From NCBI GenBank assembly GCA_016711085.1, contig JADJTR010000002.1, positions 62,001-126,000 on the forward strand: a stretch of 64,000 nucleotides of DNA, in the 5' to 3' direction. This DNA is from Phyllobacteriaceae bacterium. GTDB taxonomy: Bacteria; Pseudomonadota; Alphaproteobacteria; Rhizobiales; Rhizobiaceae. Position numbers and translations under genes: made by a program. Under the pieces are notes generated by a model. The model made no database searches, was not told the origin of the DNA, and saw only the letters and a program-made list of their open reading frames with translations. This document shows positions 8,950 through 18,172 of the stretch, piece by piece; position 1 is the stretch's first letter, and every line of letters begins with the position of its first letter.

Positions 8950-9256
8950 CGCCTCACTGGCCGCGCCCCGCGCCATCACCAACACCGTTTCCATCGCGAT
9001 GGAAAAATCGGCGCGAAGCCAATCCCGCAACGAGCCGAGCTGCATGGCGCAGGCGTGATTCCAGCCGACCTTGGAGCGCACCCCGGCGAGGCGCGCCGCC
9101 AGTCCGCCTTGCGGCATCGGCCCGACATGATGGGTCGCCACGCCCTTTGCACCCTCGGCGCGCAAAGCCTTGGTCAGGCGCGGAACCACAAAGCCAGGTC
9201 AGTACCGGTTCGCTTGCCAATGGCCGCGACACGGCCGCTTGGTGCGACAGTCTCAT
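8950..9256 (-). pseudogene. Unrecognised coding remnant in a 550-bp gap
   Basis: The stretch 8799-9350 has no complete gene. Within it, minus-strand bases 9189 down to about 8950 read as strongly coding: almost all codons end in G or C and the translation looks natural (HHVGPMPQGG, GWNHACAMQL, DWLRADFSI). It stops looking coding after about 8950, where the frame runs on into rlpA in the wrong frame. Upstream of 9189 the continuation seems to lie in another frame, beginning at an ATG at 9256 (MRLSHQ ... EPVLTWL), so one frameshift near 9190 would join them. I do not recognise the family. It could be a small gene damaged by an indel or a true relic. Confidence 0.35.
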
Positions 9257-9350
9257 GGATTTAACCGGAAAGACCGGTCCCGGGCGGATTCGGGCGCAGG
9301 GGCCGTGTGCGCCGGATCGGCAAGGACATTGTCGCGACGGGAAGAAGGTT

Positions 9351-9426
<76 letters not shown>

Positions 9427-9561
9427 ACTTGGATGTCCGACCTTTTCTGGCGGCATCCGCGGCACGGTTTGGGAACCGCGCCGGGTAAAGCATGGCGCGG
9501 CTCATAGCTTCGAGCGGCGCGGGAATCAAGGGCGATGATGGAAGCCCGGCGCTTTTGGCCC

Positions 9562-9938
9562 TCAGACCTCCTCTTCGCCCTCGCCGTCCATGTCGATGAC
9601 GCCGGCGATATCATCGTCGCCATCTTCTTCTTCCTCGAGAAAAGCGTCGTCCTCGTCGTTGCCCAGATCGACATCGTCGTCGCCAATGTCGACGCTTTCG
9701 CCCTTTGCTTCTTCGTCGGCGTCCTCGAGGCTGACGAACTCGACGGCCACATCCTCGCTGTCGACCGCCTTTTCCTCTTCCTCGTCCTCGCCGCGGCCGA
9801 CACGAATCCGGCGTCGAAATAGGAACGCGGATAGGACGCGCCGGTGTAGGGCGAGACAATGGGGTCGCGATTGAGGTCGTAAAACTTCTTGCCGGTTTCC
9901 GGGCAGGTGCGCTTGGTGCCGAGTTCGGGTTTGGCCAT
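9562..9938 (-). CDS. FYDLN acidic-domain protein (TIGR02300 type), frameshifted
   Basis: The start at 9938 gives MAKPELGTKR followed by CPETGKKFYDLN and SPYTGASYPRS, the conserved head of a small rhizobial family with a long acidic tail. After DAGF the frame is wrong. The acidic tail (GEDEEEEK ... GEGEEEV) continues one frame over to the stop at 9562. A missing base near 9804 (in GACACGAATCC) would restore a protein of about 125 aa. The function of the family is not established; the head resembles a small zinc-ribbon-like fold. It is divergent from aroA, its usual neighbour in Hyphomicrobiales. Confidence 0.85.
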
Positions 9939-10116
9939 GAAAGGTCGCTCGCGGAAAGTGGCGCGTCGATCGCGCCGTCGTCTGTTGTCTTGAAGCCGGT
10001 CCCCATATCCGCAACCGCAAGGCCTGTCAAAGCCCAATCTCGCCCGCGATGCAGGGTGACCGGGCGGACATGTCATGCTATGCGCGGCCCGCATCTCCCG
10101 CGAGCAGGACCGTCCG

Positions 10117-11454
10117 ATGAGCCATGCCCACAAACCGATCCCGGCGACCGCGCGCCGATCGCCGGCCCTGAGCGGCAGCATGCGGGTACCGGGCGACAAA
10201 TCGATTTCGCACCGCGCCATGATGTTCGGCGGCCTCGCCCGCGGATTGACCCGGGTCGCCGGCCTGCTAGAGGGCGAGGATGTGCTGCGCACCCGCGATG
10301 CGATGATCGCCTTCGGGGCGAAAATCGAAAAGCGCGACGGCGCGTGGCTGATCCACGGCGTCGGCAATGGCTGCCTGCTCGAACCGGCCGGTCCCCTCGA
10401 TTTCGGCAATGCCGGCACCGGTTCACGCCTGACCATGGGGCTCGCCGGCGTTTACGCCATGAAAACGACGTTCATCGGCGACGCTTCGCTGCAAAGCCGG
10501 CCGATGAAGCGTGTCCTCGATCCGCTGCGGCTGATGGGCGTGGAGGTCGATGCGTCCACAGGCGACCGCATGCCGTTGACGCTTCGCGGCCCGCGGCAGG
10601 CGACGCCGATTGTCTACCGTGTGCCGATGGCCTCGGCGCAGGTCAAATCCGCGGTCCTGCTCGCCGGATTGAACACGCCCGGCGTCACCACGGTCATCGA
10701 ACCGGTGATGACGCGCGATCACACCGAGAAAATGCTGGCGGGCTTCGGCGCCGGGCTGGAGATCGACACCGACGCGGCTGGCGCCCGCCATATCCACGTC
10801 CACGGCCATGGGGATCTGACGGGCCAGGATATTGAAGTGCCGGGCGATCCGTCGTCGGCAGCCTTCCCGCTGGTGGCGGCGCTGATCGTTCCCGGATCGG
10901 ATGTGACGATCGACAACGTGCTGATGAACCCGACCCGCACCGGCCTGATCCAGACGTTGCGGGAAATGGGCGGACGCATCGAACTTGTGAACCGCCGCGG
11001 CGCGGGCGGCGAGGACGTCGCCGACGTGCGCGTGCGCCATTCCGATCTGCGCGGCGTGACCGTGCCGGCGGAACGCGCCCCGTCGATGATCGACGAATAC
11101 CCGGTGCTGGCCGTCGCGGCGTCGTTCGCCGACGGCGAGACGCGCATGCTCGGACTCGACGAGTTGCGGGTGAAGGAATCCGACCGCCTCGCCGCCGTGG
11201 CGCGCGGTCTGGAGGAAAATGGCGTCGACTGCGCCGAAGGCAAGGACTGGCTTTCCGTGCGCGGCCGGCCGGACGGCAAGGGCCTCGGCGGCGGCGCGGT
11301 GGCGACCCATCTCGACCACCGCATCGCCATGAGCTTCCTCGTCATGGGGCTGGCGGCGGAAAAACCGGTGACGGTCGACGATTCGACCATGATCGCCACA
11401 AGCTTCCCGGAATTCATGGGGTTGATGGCCGGATTGGGGGCGGAGATCGATTGA
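10117..11454 (+). CDS. aroA: 5-enolpyruvylshikimate-3-phosphate synthase
   Basis: A 445-aa protein that transfers enolpyruvyl from PEP to shikimate 3-phosphate, the sixth shikimate-pathway step. It shows VPGDKSISHRA at the N-terminus, the GNAGTGSRL loop, SAQVKSAVLLAGL, and RVKESDR near the C-terminus. GNAGTGSRL, with alanine where class I enzymes have glycine, is typical of class II EPSP synthases (for example Agrobacterium CP4), which are less sensitive to glyphosate. That property is inferred, not shown. Its stop overlaps the cmk start (TGATG), so the two are co-translated. Confidence 0.97.
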   Translation: MSHAHKPIPATARRSPALSGSMRVPGDKSISHRAMMFGGLARGLTRVAGLLEGEDVLRTRDAMIAFGAKIEKRDGAWLIHGVGNGCLLEPAGPLDFGNAGTGSRLTMGLAGVYAMKTTFIGDASLQSRPMKRVLDPLRLMGVEVDASTGDRMPLTLRGPRQATPIVYRVPMASAQVKSAVLLAGLNTPGVTTVIEPVMTRDHTEKMLAGFGAGLEIDTDAAGARHIHVHGHGDLTGQDIEVPGDPSSAAFPLVAALIVPGSDVTIDNVLMNPTRTGLIQTLREMGGRIELVNRRGAGGEDVADVRVRHSDLRGVTVPAERAPSMIDEYPVLAVAASFADGETRMLGLDELRVKESDRLAAVARGLEENGVDCAEGKDWLSVRGRPDGKGLGGGAVATHLDHRIAMSFLVMGLAAEKPVTVDDSTMIATSFPEFMGLMAGLGAEID

Positions 11455-12086
11455 TGACCCTCCTCATCGCCATCGACGGCCCCGCCGCCTCGGGCAAAGG
11501 CACGCTGGCCCGCCGCCTCGCCACCCATTACGGTTTGCCGCATCTCGACACCGGCCTGACCTACCGCGCCGTGGCCAAGGCCATGATCGACGCCGGGTCG
11601 GACCTCGATGACGAGGCGGCGGCGATCGCCACGGCGCGAAATGTCGATTTTTCCCGCCTTGATCGGTCGGCCCTGTCGGCCCACGCCATCGGCGAGGCGG
11701 CGTCGCGCATCGCGGTCTACCCCGAAGTTCGCCGCACCCTCGTCGCCAAGCAGCGCGAATTCGCGGCGCAGCCAGACGGCGCGGTGCTCGACGGGCGCGA
11801 CATCGGCACGGTCGTCTGCCCCGACGCGACCGTCAAACTCTACGTTGCCGCCTCGCCCGAGGTGCGGGCGCGCCGCCGCCTTGACGAAATCCTGCACAAT
11901 GGCGGGCAGGCCGATCCCGCCGCCATCCTCGCCGATGTGAAGCGGCGCGACGAGCGCGACACGGGGCGGGCCGATTCGCCGCTCAGGCCGGCGGCGGACG
12001 CCCACTTGCTCGACACGTCCGACATGGATATAGAGGCCGCGTTCCGCGCGGCGCTCGCCATCGTCGAGACCGCACGGAACGCCTGA
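11454..12086 (+). CDS. cmk: Cytidylate kinase
   Basis: A 210-aa (d)CMP kinase with the P-loop GPAASGKGTLA near residue 10, the HLDTGLTYRA substrate loop, the DGRDIGT motif and the RRxxDERD-like LID. It phosphorylates CMP and dCMP with ATP. The ATG at 11454 shares one base with the aroA stop. aroA-cmk-rpsA is a conserved order. The protein is slightly short for the family but every motif is present. Confidence 0.97.
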   Translation: MTLLIAIDGPAASGKGTLARRLATHYGLPHLDTGLTYRAVAKAMIDAGSDLDDEAAAIATARNVDFSRLDRSALSAHAIGEAASRIAVYPEVRRTLVAKQREFAAQPDGAVLDGRDIGTVVCPDATVKLYVAASPEVRARRRLDEILHNGGQADPAAILADVKRRDERDTGRADSPLRPAADAHLLDTSDMDIEAAFRAALAIVETARNA

Positions 12087-12248
12087 ACCCGCATACCCGC
12101 CGGCCTGTCATGCGCCGGACGCTTTTTCCGGAAACGGAAAGCCGCCCAAGCCCCGCCAGCGGGGCGCGGACTGGCGGGAGGTGCGAAACGCAACGCTAAC
12201 CCACGGCGCCCAGGCCCGAAGACATTCCGGGCCGCACCAGGAGATCAA
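12087..12248 (+). other. rpsA leader with hairpins
   Basis: This 162-bp cmk-rpsA spacer can fold into at least two hairpins. One is TTTCCG/CGGAAA with a GAAA loop (about 12124-12139). The other is GCCCCG/CGGGGC with a CCAG loop (12150-12165). GGGAGGTGCG follows at about 12176. S1 is known to regulate its own translation through mRNA structure in other bacteria, so an autoregulatory leader is possible here, but no known motif is recognised. The ribosome binding site AGGAG is directly before the rpsA start. Confidence 0.35.
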
Positions 12249-14031
12249 ATGTCCAAAATGAACCCGTCGCGCGACGATTTCGCCGCGCTGCTCGACGAGA
12301 GCTTTTCCGCTTCCCAGCCGGCCGAAGGTTCGGTGATCAAGGGCATCGTCACGTCCATCGACAAGGACATGGCGACCATCGACGTCGGCCTCAAGGTCGA
12401 AGGCCGCGTCGCGCTGAAGGAATTCGGCGCCAAGGGCCGCGATGGCGTGCTCAAGGTCGGCGACATGGTCGAAGTCTATGTCGAGCGCATCGAAAACGCG
12501 CTTGGCGAGGCGATGCTGAGCCGCGACAAGGCGCGCCGCGAGGAGAGCTGGGTCAAGCTCGAAGAGAAGTTCAACAAGGGCGAACGCGTCGAAGGCGTCA
12601 TCTTCAACCAGGTCAAGGGCGGCTTCACCGTCGATCTCGACGGCGCCGTGGCCTTCCTGCCGCGCAGCCAGGTCGACATCCGCCCGATCCGCGACGTTTC
12701 CCCGCTGATGCACACGCCGCAGCCCTTCGAGATCCTCAAGATGGATCGCCGCCGCGGCAACATCGTCGTGTCGCGCCGCACCGTGCTCGAGGAGAGCCGC
12801 GCCGAACAGCGTTCGGAAATCGTGCAGAACCTCGAAGAAGGCCAGGTCGTCGACGGCATGGTCAAGAACATCACCGATTACGGTGCGTTCGTCGATCTCG
12901 GCGGCATCGACGGCCTGCTGCACGTCACCGACATGGCGTGGCGCCGCGTCAACCATCCGACCGAAATCCTGTCGATCGGCCAGTCGGTCAAGGTGCAGAT
13001 CATCCGCATCAACCAGGAAACCCACCGCATCTCGCTCGGCATGAAGCAGCTCGAGAGCGATCCGTGGGGCGGAAATCGGCGCAAAATTCCCGCTCGGCAA
13101 GAAGGTCACCGGCACGGTGACCAACATCACCGATTACGGCGCATTCGTCGAAATCGAGCCGGGCATCGAAGGCCTGATCCACGTTTCGGAAATGTCCTGG
13201 ACCAAGAAGAACGTCCATCCGGGCAAGATCCTGTCGACCTCGCAGGAAGTCGATGTGCTGGTGCTCGAGGTCGATCCGGTCAAGCGCCGCATCTCGCTCG
13301 GCCTCAAGCAGACGCTCGAGAATCCGTGGCAGGCCTTCTCCCGCAACCATCCGGTCGGTTCGCTCGTCGAGGGCGAGGTCAAGTCCAAGACCGAGTTCGG
13401 CATGTTCATCGGCCTCGACGGCGACGTCGACGGCATGGTGCACATCTCCGATCTCGACTGGAACCGGCCCGGCGAACAGGCGATCGAAGACTACCAGAAG
13501 GGCCAGATGGTCCAGGCGCAGGTGCTCGACGTCGACATCGAGAAGGAGCGCATCTCGCTCGGCATCAAGCAGCTCGCCCGCGACGTCGTCGGCGAAGCGG
13601 CGACGTCCGGCGAACTGCGCAAGAACGCGGTGGTGACCTGCGAAGTCACCGGCGTCAAGGAAGGCGGGCTCGAGGTGAAGCTGGTCGATCACGACCTCGA
13701 CACCTTCATCAAGCGCTCCGACCTGTCGCGCGATCGCGACGAGCAGCGCCCCGAGCGCTTCTCGGTCGGCCAGAAGGTCGATGCCCGCGTGATCGCCTGG
13801 GACAAGAAGACCCGCAAGCTGCAGGTCTCGATCAAGGCGCTGGAAATCGCCGAGGAAAAGGAGGCGGTTGCCCAATACGGCTCGACCGACTCCGGCGCCT
13901 CGCTCGGCGACATTCTCGGCGCGGCGCTGAAGAGAAGGGGCGACCGCCCGCCCCTCGCGCTTGCCCGAAAAACAGGGATCCCGCCCAGGGCCGGGCCCCG
14001 GGCGGGGTTTCCGTTGTTCCTGGATCATTGA
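12249..14031 (+). CDS. rpsA: 30S ribosomal protein S1, frameshifted
   Basis: S1 binds mRNA on the 30S subunit. Six S1 repeats can be followed, for example the VKNITDYGAFVDLGG and VTNITDYGAFVEIEPG repeats. The first frame breaks after ESDPWGG and repeat four resumes one frame over. An extra A in GGAAATC at 13073-13075 explains the shift, since GGAATC restores GIGAKFPLGKK. The expected C-terminus is about GDILGAALK near 13935. The remaining frame to 14031 is proline/glycine/arginine-rich, unlike S1, and overlaps a terminator-like hairpin, so a stop near 13950 has probably been lost to another indel. The gene is essential, so the break is very likely an error. Confidence 0.93.
13980..14010 (+). 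terminator. Probable terminator after rpsA
   Basis: CCCGCCC at 13980-13986 pairs with GGGCGGG at 14000-14006, with further GC pairing inside the loop, followed by GTTT. The T run is short. Its position fits the expected end of rpsA and argues that the annotated frame should stop before it. Confidence 0.45.
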
Positions 14032-14093
14032 CGGCGGTGGCGCACAGCCTTTCCCGGGAGGAGGAGGCGCCCGCCATCCCGCCCTGCTCGTCC

Positions 14094-14723
14094 CGGAGCG
14101 GGCCGACGCCGGCCGCAGGCTGGGCCGAAAAGGACGCGACACGCGCGCCGCCGCATCGCGGGGGGTGCCCGCCGCGCGGCCCCGGGGCGCGGGCGGCGGC
14201 GGCGACCGGCGCACCCCTGGAGCTTGTCCTCGTGCGCAAGATCGGCGCGCCGGGCGAACCCGAACTCGCGGTCGGCGCTGTCAGCGACGGGGCGACGACG
14301 CATTGGACGGTCAACCGCGATGTCGCTGCGTCCTTCGGCCTGTCCGACGCCGACGTCAGGGCGCGGGGGGCGCGCGAGCTGGCCGAAATCGAAAGGCGGC
14401 GGGCCTTGTGGCTCGGGGAGCGGCCGCGCGTCGGTTTCGCCGGCAAGACCGTCGTTGTCGTCGACGACGGCGTCGCCACCGGGGCGACGATGCGGGTGGC
14501 GCTGCAGGCGGCGCGGGCCGGCGGGGCGAAGCGCATCGTGCTGGCCTTGCCCGTCGCGCCAGCCGACACGTTGGCCGAATTGTCGGTTCATGCCGACGAA
14601 ACGATCTGCCTCGCCGCGCCGAGGCCATTTCACGCCGTCGGCGCCCACTATGGCGCGTTTCCGCAGCTGTCCGACGCCGACGTGGCGAAAATCCTCGCGG
14701 GTTTTCCGCCGCCGCGCCGCTGA
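14094..14723 (+). CDS. Phosphoribosyltransferase-domain protein, damaged 5' end
   Basis: From about 14200 a clean frame encodes the body of a stand-alone phosphoribosyltransferase: PLELVLVRKIG, then VVVVDDGVATGATM, the PRPP-binding loop, and a C-terminus ending PPPRR. The N-terminus expected for the family is split over frames: ERADAGRRL near 14097 in one frame, AEKDATRA in another, and the proline/glycine-rich loop is garbled around 14150-14190 in G/C runs. No trustworthy start codon can be named. Members of this family are predicted phosphoribosyltransferases of unknown substrate. It follows rpsA directly. Confidence 0.75.
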   Translation, partial: RSGPTPAAGWAEKDATRAPPHRGGCPPRGPGARAAAATGAPLELVLVRKIGAPGEPELAVGAVSDGATTHWTVNRDVAASFGLSDADVRARGARELAEIERRRALWLGERPRVGFAGKTVVVVDDGVATGATMRVALQAARAGGAKRIVLALPVAPADTLAELSVHADETICLAAPRPFHAVGAHYGAFPQLSDADVAKILAGFPPPRR

Positions 14724-14803
14724 CGCTTGCGCCCAACGGACCCCTTTGCCGCGCGGGCGAAAGGTTCTATGAGGCGTCGGAAATCCTGCCTCGGAGGACT
14801 GCC

Positions 14804-15775
14804 ATGACCGATCTCGCGCACGCCAAGCTCGTCACCGTGTTCGGCGGCTCCGGCTTTGTCGGCCGCCATGTCGTGCGCGCACTGGCCAAGCGCGGCTACC
14901 GGGTCCGCGTCGCCTGCCGCCGTCCGGATCTCGCCTTCCATCTGCAGCCGCTCGGCGGCGTCGGCCAGATCATGGCCGTGCAGGCCAATCTGCGCAACCG
15001 CGCCTCGGTCAACCGCGCCGTCGCCGGCGCCGACCATGTGATCAATCTCGTCGGCATCCCTTATGAGACGGGCGGACAGAAATTCGCCGCGGTGCAGGAT
15101 TTCGGCGCCCGAGCCGTGGCGGAAGCCGCCCGCGCCGCCAGCGCCGGCCTGACCCATGTTTCCGCCATCGGCGCCGACGCCGATTCGCCGTCGGTCTACG
15201 CCCGCACCAAGGCGGCGGCCGAAAAGGCCGTGCTGGCGACGATCAAGGACGCGGTCATCCTCCGTCCGTCCATCGTGTTCGGACCGGAGGACGATTTCTT
15301 CAACCGGTTCGCCGCGATGGCGCAGATGTCGCCTGCCCTGCCGCTGATCGGCGGCGGCGAAACGCGCCTGCAGCCCGTCTATGTCGGCGACGTCGCCGAG
15401 GCGGTGGCGCTCTCGGTCGACGGCAAGGTCAAGGGCGGCTCTGTGCTGGAGCTCGGCGGGCCGGAAGTGATGACCTTCCGCCAATGCATGGAAGAGATCT
15501 TGCGCGTCATCGACCGCAAGCGCCTGCTGGTTTCCGTGCCCTTCCCGATCGCGCGCCTGTTGGGGTCGATCGCCGGCCTGGCGCCCACCCCGCAACTCAC
15601 CGCCGATCAGGTCAAGCTGCTGCGGTTCGACAATGTCGTCTCCGGCGAAGCGCTGGCCGAGGGCCGCACGCTGGCCGGCCTCGGCATCGAGGCGACATCG
15701 GTCGAAGCGATCCTGCCCTCTTATCTGTGGCGCTACCGCGTCGCCGGCCAGTTCACGCGCCCATCGGCGGCCTGA
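14804..15775 (+). CDS. NDUFA9-like NAD(P)-binding protein (complex I-associated)
   Basis: A 323-aa extended short-chain dehydrogenase of the NDUFA9 subgroup. The N-terminal Rossmann motif is TVFGGSGFVGRHV, and VNLVGI, SAIGAD and YARTKAAAE follow. In alphaproteobacteria and mitochondria such proteins associate with respiratory complex I and bind NADPH without obvious catalysis. The Ser/Tyr/Lys positions are only partly conserved (YARTK is present). A good ribosome binding site (CGGAGG) precedes the ATG. Confidence 0.9.
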   Translation: MTDLAHAKLVTVFGGSGFVGRHVVRALAKRGYRVRVACRRPDLAFHLQPLGGVGQIMAVQANLRNRASVNRAVAGADHVINLVGIPYETGGQKFAAVQDFGARAVAEAARAASAGLTHVSAIGADADSPSVYARTKAAAEKAVLATIKDAVILRPSIVFGPEDDFFNRFAAMAQMSPALPLIGGGETRLQPVYVGDVAEAVALSVDGKVKGGSVLELGGPEVMTFRQCMEEILRVIDRKRLLVSVPFPIARLLGSIAGLAPTPQLTADQVKLLRFDNVVSGEALAEGRTLAGLGIEATSVEAILPSYLWRYRVAGQFTRPSAA

Positions 15776-15776
15776 C

Positions 15777-16544
15777 TTGGAATTGGCGGTCGGCTTCTTG
15801 CCCGATGGCGTCGGCGCGGCCGTCGCCGCGCTGTTGATCGCCGCCAGTTTCTTCACCTCGGCGCTCACCGCCGCCTTCGGCGTCGGCGGCGGTATCGCCG
15901 TGCTTGCGTTGCTCGGCCTGTTCGTTCCCGTCGCGGCGCTGATCCCGGTGCACGGGCTGGTTCAGCTCGGCTCCAATACCGGCCGGGCCTGGGTGCAGCG
16001 CGCCGCCGTGCGTCGCGACATCGCCTTGCCCTTCATCGCCGGCAGCCTCGTCGGCGCGGCCGCCGGGACAACGATCGTCGTCCAGGTTCCCGACGCGCCG
16101 CTGAAACTGGCGCTCGGCCTGTTCGTCATCGCGGTGACGTGGTGGACGGTCCCCGGTTTCGACCGGCTCGGCAAAGCGGGCCTGGCGGTCGGGGCCAGCG
16201 CGGTTGCTTTTCTCACCATGTTTCTCGGCGCGACGGGGCCATTGCTCAACGCGTTTTTCGCGCAAATCATCCGCGACGATCGCAAGGCGTTGGTGGCGAC
16301 GCACGCTGCCGGCATGACGGTGCATCACGGGCTGAAAGTCATGGCCTTCGCCATTGCCGGCTTTTCTTTCGGCTCATGGGCGCCGATGGTCATGGCCATG
16401 ATCGTATCGGGCTATCTCGGCACGATCTACGGGTCGAAACTGTTGGAACGGCTGCCGGAAAAGCAGTTCCGCCTGGCGTTCAAGATCGGCCTGTCTCTTC
16501 TCGCCGTCGATCTCGCGCGGCGCGGTTTGGCCGGTTTGATCTAG
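15777..16544 (+). CDS. TauE/SafE-family membrane exporter
   Basis: A 255-aa protein with seven to eight predicted membrane helices and the TSUP glycine motif AAFGVGGGIAVLALLG in the first repeat, echoed by FLGATGPLL in the second. The family moves sulfite, sulfoacetate or other small organosulfur anions. No sulfur gene lies beside it, so the substrate is unknown. There is no ATG near the expected N-terminus; TTG at 15777, one base after the NDUFA9-like stop, is the best candidate, with another TTG at 15783. It overlaps uppP by 4 bp tail to tail. Confidence 0.88.
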   Translation: MELAVGFLPDGVGAAVAALLIAASFFTSALTAAFGVGGGIAVLALLGLFVPVAALIPVHGLVQLGSNTGRAWVQRAAVRRDIALPFIAGSLVGAAAGTTIVVQVPDAPLKLALGLFVIAVTWWTVPGFDRLGKAGLAVGASAVAFLTMFLGATGPLLNAFFAQIIRDDRKALVATHAAGMTVHHGLKVMAFAIAGFSFGSWAPMVMAMIVSGYLGTIYGSKLLERLPEKQFRLAFKIGLSLLAVDLARRGLAGLI

Positions 16545-17347
16545 CCGAAAACCAGCAAGCCGACCAGGGCGAGCGAGCCGACGATCAGCCGCCACCAGGC
16601 GAAGAAGGAAAAGCCTCGCTTCGAGACGAAATCGAGCAGGCTGCGGACCACGAGCACGCCGGCGATGAAGGCGCAGACAAAACCGGTGGCGATGATCGGC
16701 AGGTCGGCGGCCGAGAGCGCGTCGAAGTTCTTGTAAAGATCGTAGGCGAAGGCGCCAGCCATGGTTGGCATGGCGAGGAAGAAGGAAAACTCCGCCGCCG
16801 AGCGCTTGTCGGCCCCGAGCAGCAAGGCGCCGGCGATGGTCGAGCCGGAGCGCGACACGCCGGGAATCATGGCAAGCGTCTGGAACAGGCCGATCTTGAA
16901 CGCCATCGACACCGGATAGTCGTAGACCGAGACGTATTTCGGCGTCAGCCGCAACCGGTCGATCCACAACAGGATGACGCCGCCGACGATCAGCGTGAAG
17001 CAGATCAGCATCGGCGTTTCGAACAGCACCGTCTTGATGAATTTGTGCAGGCCGACGCCGATGAACGCCGCCGGCAGGAAGGCGACGACAATGCCGATGA
17101 CGAAAGAACGGGCGCGGGGATCGGAAGGCAACGCCAGCAGCAGGCTCCACAGTTTGCCGGCGTAGACGGAGAGGATGGCAAGGATGGCGCCAAGCTGGAT
17201 CAGCACCTCGAAAGCCTTGCCGGTTGACTTGAAACCAAGAAAATGGCCGGCGAGCAGGATGTGCCCGGTCGAGGAGACCGGAATGAACTCGGTCATGCCC
17301 TCGAGCAGCCCGAGCAGCGCCGCCTCGATGATGGTCTGGTCGGCCAT
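16541..17347 (-). CDS. uppP: Undecaprenyl-diphosphatase
   Basis: A 268-aa polytopic inner-membrane enzyme (BacA/UppP). It dephosphorylates undecaprenyl pyrophosphate to recycle the lipid carrier for peptidoglycan and other glycans, and raised dosage gives bacitracin resistance. Both signature motifs are present: GMTEFIPVSSTGH near residue 17 and PGVSRSGST near residue 170. Length is normal. The stop overlaps that of the TauE-like gene on the other strand. Confidence 0.97.
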   Translation of the reverse strand: MADQTIIEAALLGLLEGMTEFIPVSSTGHILLAGHFLGFKSTGKAFEVLIQLGAILAILSVYAGKLWSLLLALPSDPRARSFVIGIVVAFLPAAFIGVGLHKFIKTVLFETPMLICFTLIVGGVILLWIDRLRLTPKYVSVYDYPVSMAFKIGLFQTLAMIPGVSRSGSTIAGALLLGADKRSAAEFSFFLAMPTMAGAFAYDLYKNFDALSAADLPIIATGFVCAFIAGVLVVRSLLDFVSKRGFSFFAWWRLIVGSLALVGLLVFG

Positions 17348-17479
17348 GGCTACTTGCCCTTTCTTGTCTTGTCCGGCTTTGCTGCCTATAGGATCGAACG
17401 GCGCGCCGGGCTTCGAGAATCACCCGGAGCGAGCATTACAAGCCGCAGTCGTCATATGCGAGAGGCGCGACCGTCGTCC

Positions 17480-18172
17480 ATGCTGACCCTGTTTCATCAC
17501 CCGATGCTCGCTCCGTCGCGCTTCGTCCGGCTCGTCTTCGGCGAATATGGCGAGGAATTGTCGCTGATCGAGGAAAAGCCATGGGCGCGGCGCAAGGAAT
17601 TCCTGGCGATCAATCCGGCCGGCTCGTTGCCGGTGCTGCTGGCCGAAAACGACGCGCCGCTGGTCGGGGCGATGACCATTGCCGAATATGTCGACGAGAC
17701 GCGCGGCGCCTTGAAGCGCGAGCGTCGGCTGTTTGCCGAAGACGTGTTCCAGCGCGCCGAAATCCGCCGTTTGGTCGACTGGTTTCTCGACAAGACCGAA
17801 AACGAGGTGACGCGACACCTGGTCCGCGAACGGGTGTTCAAGCCGTTCATGCCAGGACAGAACGGCGGCGGCGCACCCGATGCGGCGGCCATTCGCGCGG
17901 CGCGCGCCAATGTGCGCCAACACCTGAAATACCTGAATTTCCTCGCCGGCACGCGCGACTGGCTGGCGGGGCCGCGCATGACCTACGCCGATCTGGCGGC
18001 GGGGGCGGCGGTCTCCGTACTCGACTATCTCGGCGAAATGGACTTTGCCGAGCTGCCGGCGGCGCGCGACTGGTACATAAGGGTGAAATCGCGGCCGTCG
18101 TTCCGTCCGTTGCTGGCCGACCGCGCCCGTGGTTTGGCCCCGTCGGCGCACTATGCCGACCTTGATTTCTGA
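17480..18172 (+). CDS. Glutathione S-transferase family protein
   Basis: A 230-aa protein with an N-terminal thioredoxin-like GSH-binding domain (LFHHPMLAPSRFVR, NPAGSLPVL with cis-proline, and the acidic TIAEYVDE) and an all-helical C-terminal domain with TYADLAAGAAVSVLDYL. It probably conjugates or reduces electrophiles with glutathione; the substrate is unknown. ATG at 17480 was preferred to one eight codons earlier because the fold starts there. The last 20 bp overlap queG, so these genes are likely co-transcribed. Confidence 0.93.
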   Translation: MLTLFHHPMLAPSRFVRLVFGEYGEELSLIEEKPWARRKEFLAINPAGSLPVLLAENDAPLVGAMTIAEYVDETRGALKRERRLFAEDVFQRAEIRRLVDWFLDKTENEVTRHLVRERVFKPFMPGQNGGGAPDAAAIRAARANVRQHLKYLNFLAGTRDWLAGPRMTYADLAAGAAVSVLDYLGEMDFAELPAARDWYIRVKSRPSFRPLLADRARGLAPSAHYADLDF

